Shown here piece after piece: positions 62,895 through 64,000 of a stretch of DNA of 64,000 nt (positions within the stretch are counted from its first letter, which is position 1; every line of letters begins with the position of its first letter). Where the stretch lies: assembly GCA_030427485.1 (NCBI GenBank), contig JAUICG010000002.1, forward strand, positions 1 to 64,000, given 5' to 3'. This DNA comes from Gammaproteobacteria bacterium (GTDB lineage: Bacteria > Pseudomonadota > Gammaproteobacteria > Pseudomonadales > Halieaceae). The position numbers were made by a program, and so were the translations under genes. Under the pieces are notes generated by a model. It searched no databases and was not told the origin of the DNA. It saw only the letters and a program-made list of their open reading frames with translations.

Positions 62895-64000
62895 ATGACC
62901 CGTATTCTTCGCATTGCAATCCTCGTTCCCCTGCTCGCGTTCCTCGCGATTCCCGCTGCGGGCGCACCGCGCGTCCTGGTGGTGGGCGATAGCTGGGCCT
63001 ACGAGGCGTTCCCGCGCTTCGACCCGCTCTTCGCGCAGCGTGGCTACCCGAACGAGGACGCCGTCAGCCTCGCCATCCCCGGGCTCACGGCGGGCGCGCT
63101 GAACCAGCCCGCCGTGCTGGACCTGGTCGACCAGTCCCTGGCCGCTATCCCGAGCCTCGATGCCGTGCACATCTCTATCGGCGGCAACGATGTGCTCGGA
63201 GGCTGGACTACCGGGATCAGTCCCGCTGCGCAGCAGGCGCTGTTCAGCTCGATCGGGGGCAACATCGCGGCGGCCGTCGACCACATACTCGCCCAGCGAC
63301 CGGACGTCCAGGTGATCCTTACGAGCTACGACTACCCGAACTTTTTCGACACGGTCATCGCCAATCCCTTCGGCCCGGCAGCGCTGGTCTGGCTGAACCT
63401 GGGGCAGCCAAGTCCCGGGCAGATCAATCGCGCGTTCTTCGGCAACCAGGCCTGTGGTGGCCCCGGCGGCACCGACGGCCTGGCCGATTACCAGCGGTCG
63501 GTCGCCGACGCTCGGCCCCGGGTGCACTGGAGCAACATCGAGGGTCGCCTGCAGATCGCCAGGTACGGCTTCTGCCACATCGACTTCCCCAGCCCCACGA
63601 GCTACATGGGACTGGACGGCGCCGATCCCATCCACCTGTCAAGGGCTGGCTACGAGCTTTACGTTGCCAACGCCTTTGACGTCGCCTACTCAGGGCTCTT
63701 CGCGGGGCCCGCCCTCACCACCGCCCAGGGCGATGGTGACACGCTCGACCTCGGCCCCACACGCGTCGGCGATGCCTCGCTTGCCGCGGCCACCGCGCGC
63801 AATACCGGCCCCGTCGGCAGCCGGCTCGGGGTCACCTTCGGGACGGCCACGGTCCCGTTCAGTGGCGGGGACGGCGGGAGCACTCACCTTTTCGTCAACC
63901 AGGCGACGGGAATCGGAGAACGGGTGAACGTGGACTACCAGTTCCAGCCCACGACGCGGGGCGCGGCCACCCAGGAAATCCTGATCTCCACGAACATCGG
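62895..64000 (+). CDS. Secreted SGNH/GDSL-type hydrolase (3' end outside window)
   Basis: The frame from ATG 62895 stays open to the window end (368 codons seen). A signal peptide spans about 1-24 (ends A-A-G-A). Block I is V-V-G-D-S-W-A-Y near residue 30, with the catalytic Ser; block III is G-G-N-D around 97; block V is D-P-I-H-L-S near 249, giving the Asp-x-x-His pair. After about residue 270 a beta-rich tail begins (F-G-T-A-T-V-P-F-S-G-G), perhaps a repeat or adhesion module. Likely a secreted esterase; substrate unknown. Confidence 0.78.
   Translation, partial: MTRILRIAILVPLLAFLAIPAAGAPRVLVVGDSWAYEAFPRFDPLFAQRGYPNEDAVSLAIPGLTAGALNQPAVLDLVDQSLAAIPSLDAVHISIGGNDVLGGWTTGISPAAQQALFSSIGGNIAAAVDHILAQRPDVQVILTSYDYPNFFDTVIANPFGPAALVWLNLGQPSPGQINRAFFGNQACGGPGGTDGLADYQRSVADARPRVHWSNIEGRLQIARYGFCHIDFPSPTSYMGLDGADPIHLSRAGYELYVANAFDVAYSGLFAGPALTTAQGDGDTLDLGPTRVGDASLAAATARNTGPVGSRLGVTFGTATVPFSGGDGGSTHLFVNQATGIGERVNVDYQFQPTTRGAATQEILISTNI

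Overview
The window is about 64 kb of high-G+C, gene-dense chromosome. Recurring DUF1329, MMPL/RND, nitronate monooxygenase, enoyl-CoA hydratase, VOC and PAPS-sulfotransferase families, together with lipoproteins carrying Ser/Asn-rich linkers, suggest a marine gammaproteobacterium of the Cellvibrionales type (Halieaceae, the OM60/NOR5 group, or a relative). This placement is inferred from gene content only. No rRNA, tRNA, intact insertion sequence or CRISPR array was seen.

Region by region. 1-7.9 kb: the start of an RND/MMPL exporter, a redoxin-heme-copper-monooxygenase fusion, a nitronate monooxygenase/GST/nitronate monooxygenase run, and a MatB-like acyl-CoA synthetase divergent from an SDR. 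7.9-12.5 kb: an HxlR regulator and a molybdopterin oxidoreductase, separated by a lower-G+C AAA ATPase (DUF4143). The ATPase is bracketed by two copies of a ~76-bp promoter/operator sequence and is preceded by what looks like one orphan type I-C CRISPR repeat. 12.6-24.3 kb: a BASS transporter, a pectinacetylesterase-like protein, a FrnE-like DsbA, a receiver-GNAT fusion, two enoyl-CoA hydratases, DUF547 and DUF1499 proteins, a truncated molybdopterin dehydrogenase next to a TPR-sulfotransferase, and a CinA-like protein. 24.4-31 kb: two AraC regulators, a lipoprotein, a 2OG-Fe(II) oxygenase, MarC and PhyH. 31-37.5 kb: a TylF-type methyltransferase, then a VOC/DUF1214/sulfotransferase/alcohol dehydrogenase operon divergent from a TetR/NTF2 pair.

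The most striking part is 37.5-48.7 kb. It holds an hvf-type copper-binding RiPP locus: an HvfB-like MNIO (DUF692) maturase, an HvfC-like partner, an HvfA-like precursor with ten EGKCG motifs, and a DoxX-family HvfX. Below hvfX, in the same direction and joined by short overlaps, lie an acetolactate-synthase-like ThDP enzyme, an aldehyde dehydrogenase, an FMN glutamate-synthase-like protein and a CPA1 antiporter. A sigma-54 activator (GAF-PAS-AAA-Fis) is divergent from hvfB. Both hvfB and hvfA have a textbook -24/-12 promoter with a consensus IHF site just upstream. I infer one activator-controlled regulon making a secreted copper-binding peptide, with a metabolic module transcribed behind it.

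48.7-64 kb: a MarR/VOC pair with tandem operators, a sulfotransferase/double-NTF2 pair, DUF1329, two large alpha/beta-hydrolase lipoproteins around an MFS transporter, a DASH-type cryptochrome, endonuclease VIII, a Fic/Doc fragment, a methyltransferase and the start of a secreted SGNH hydrolase.
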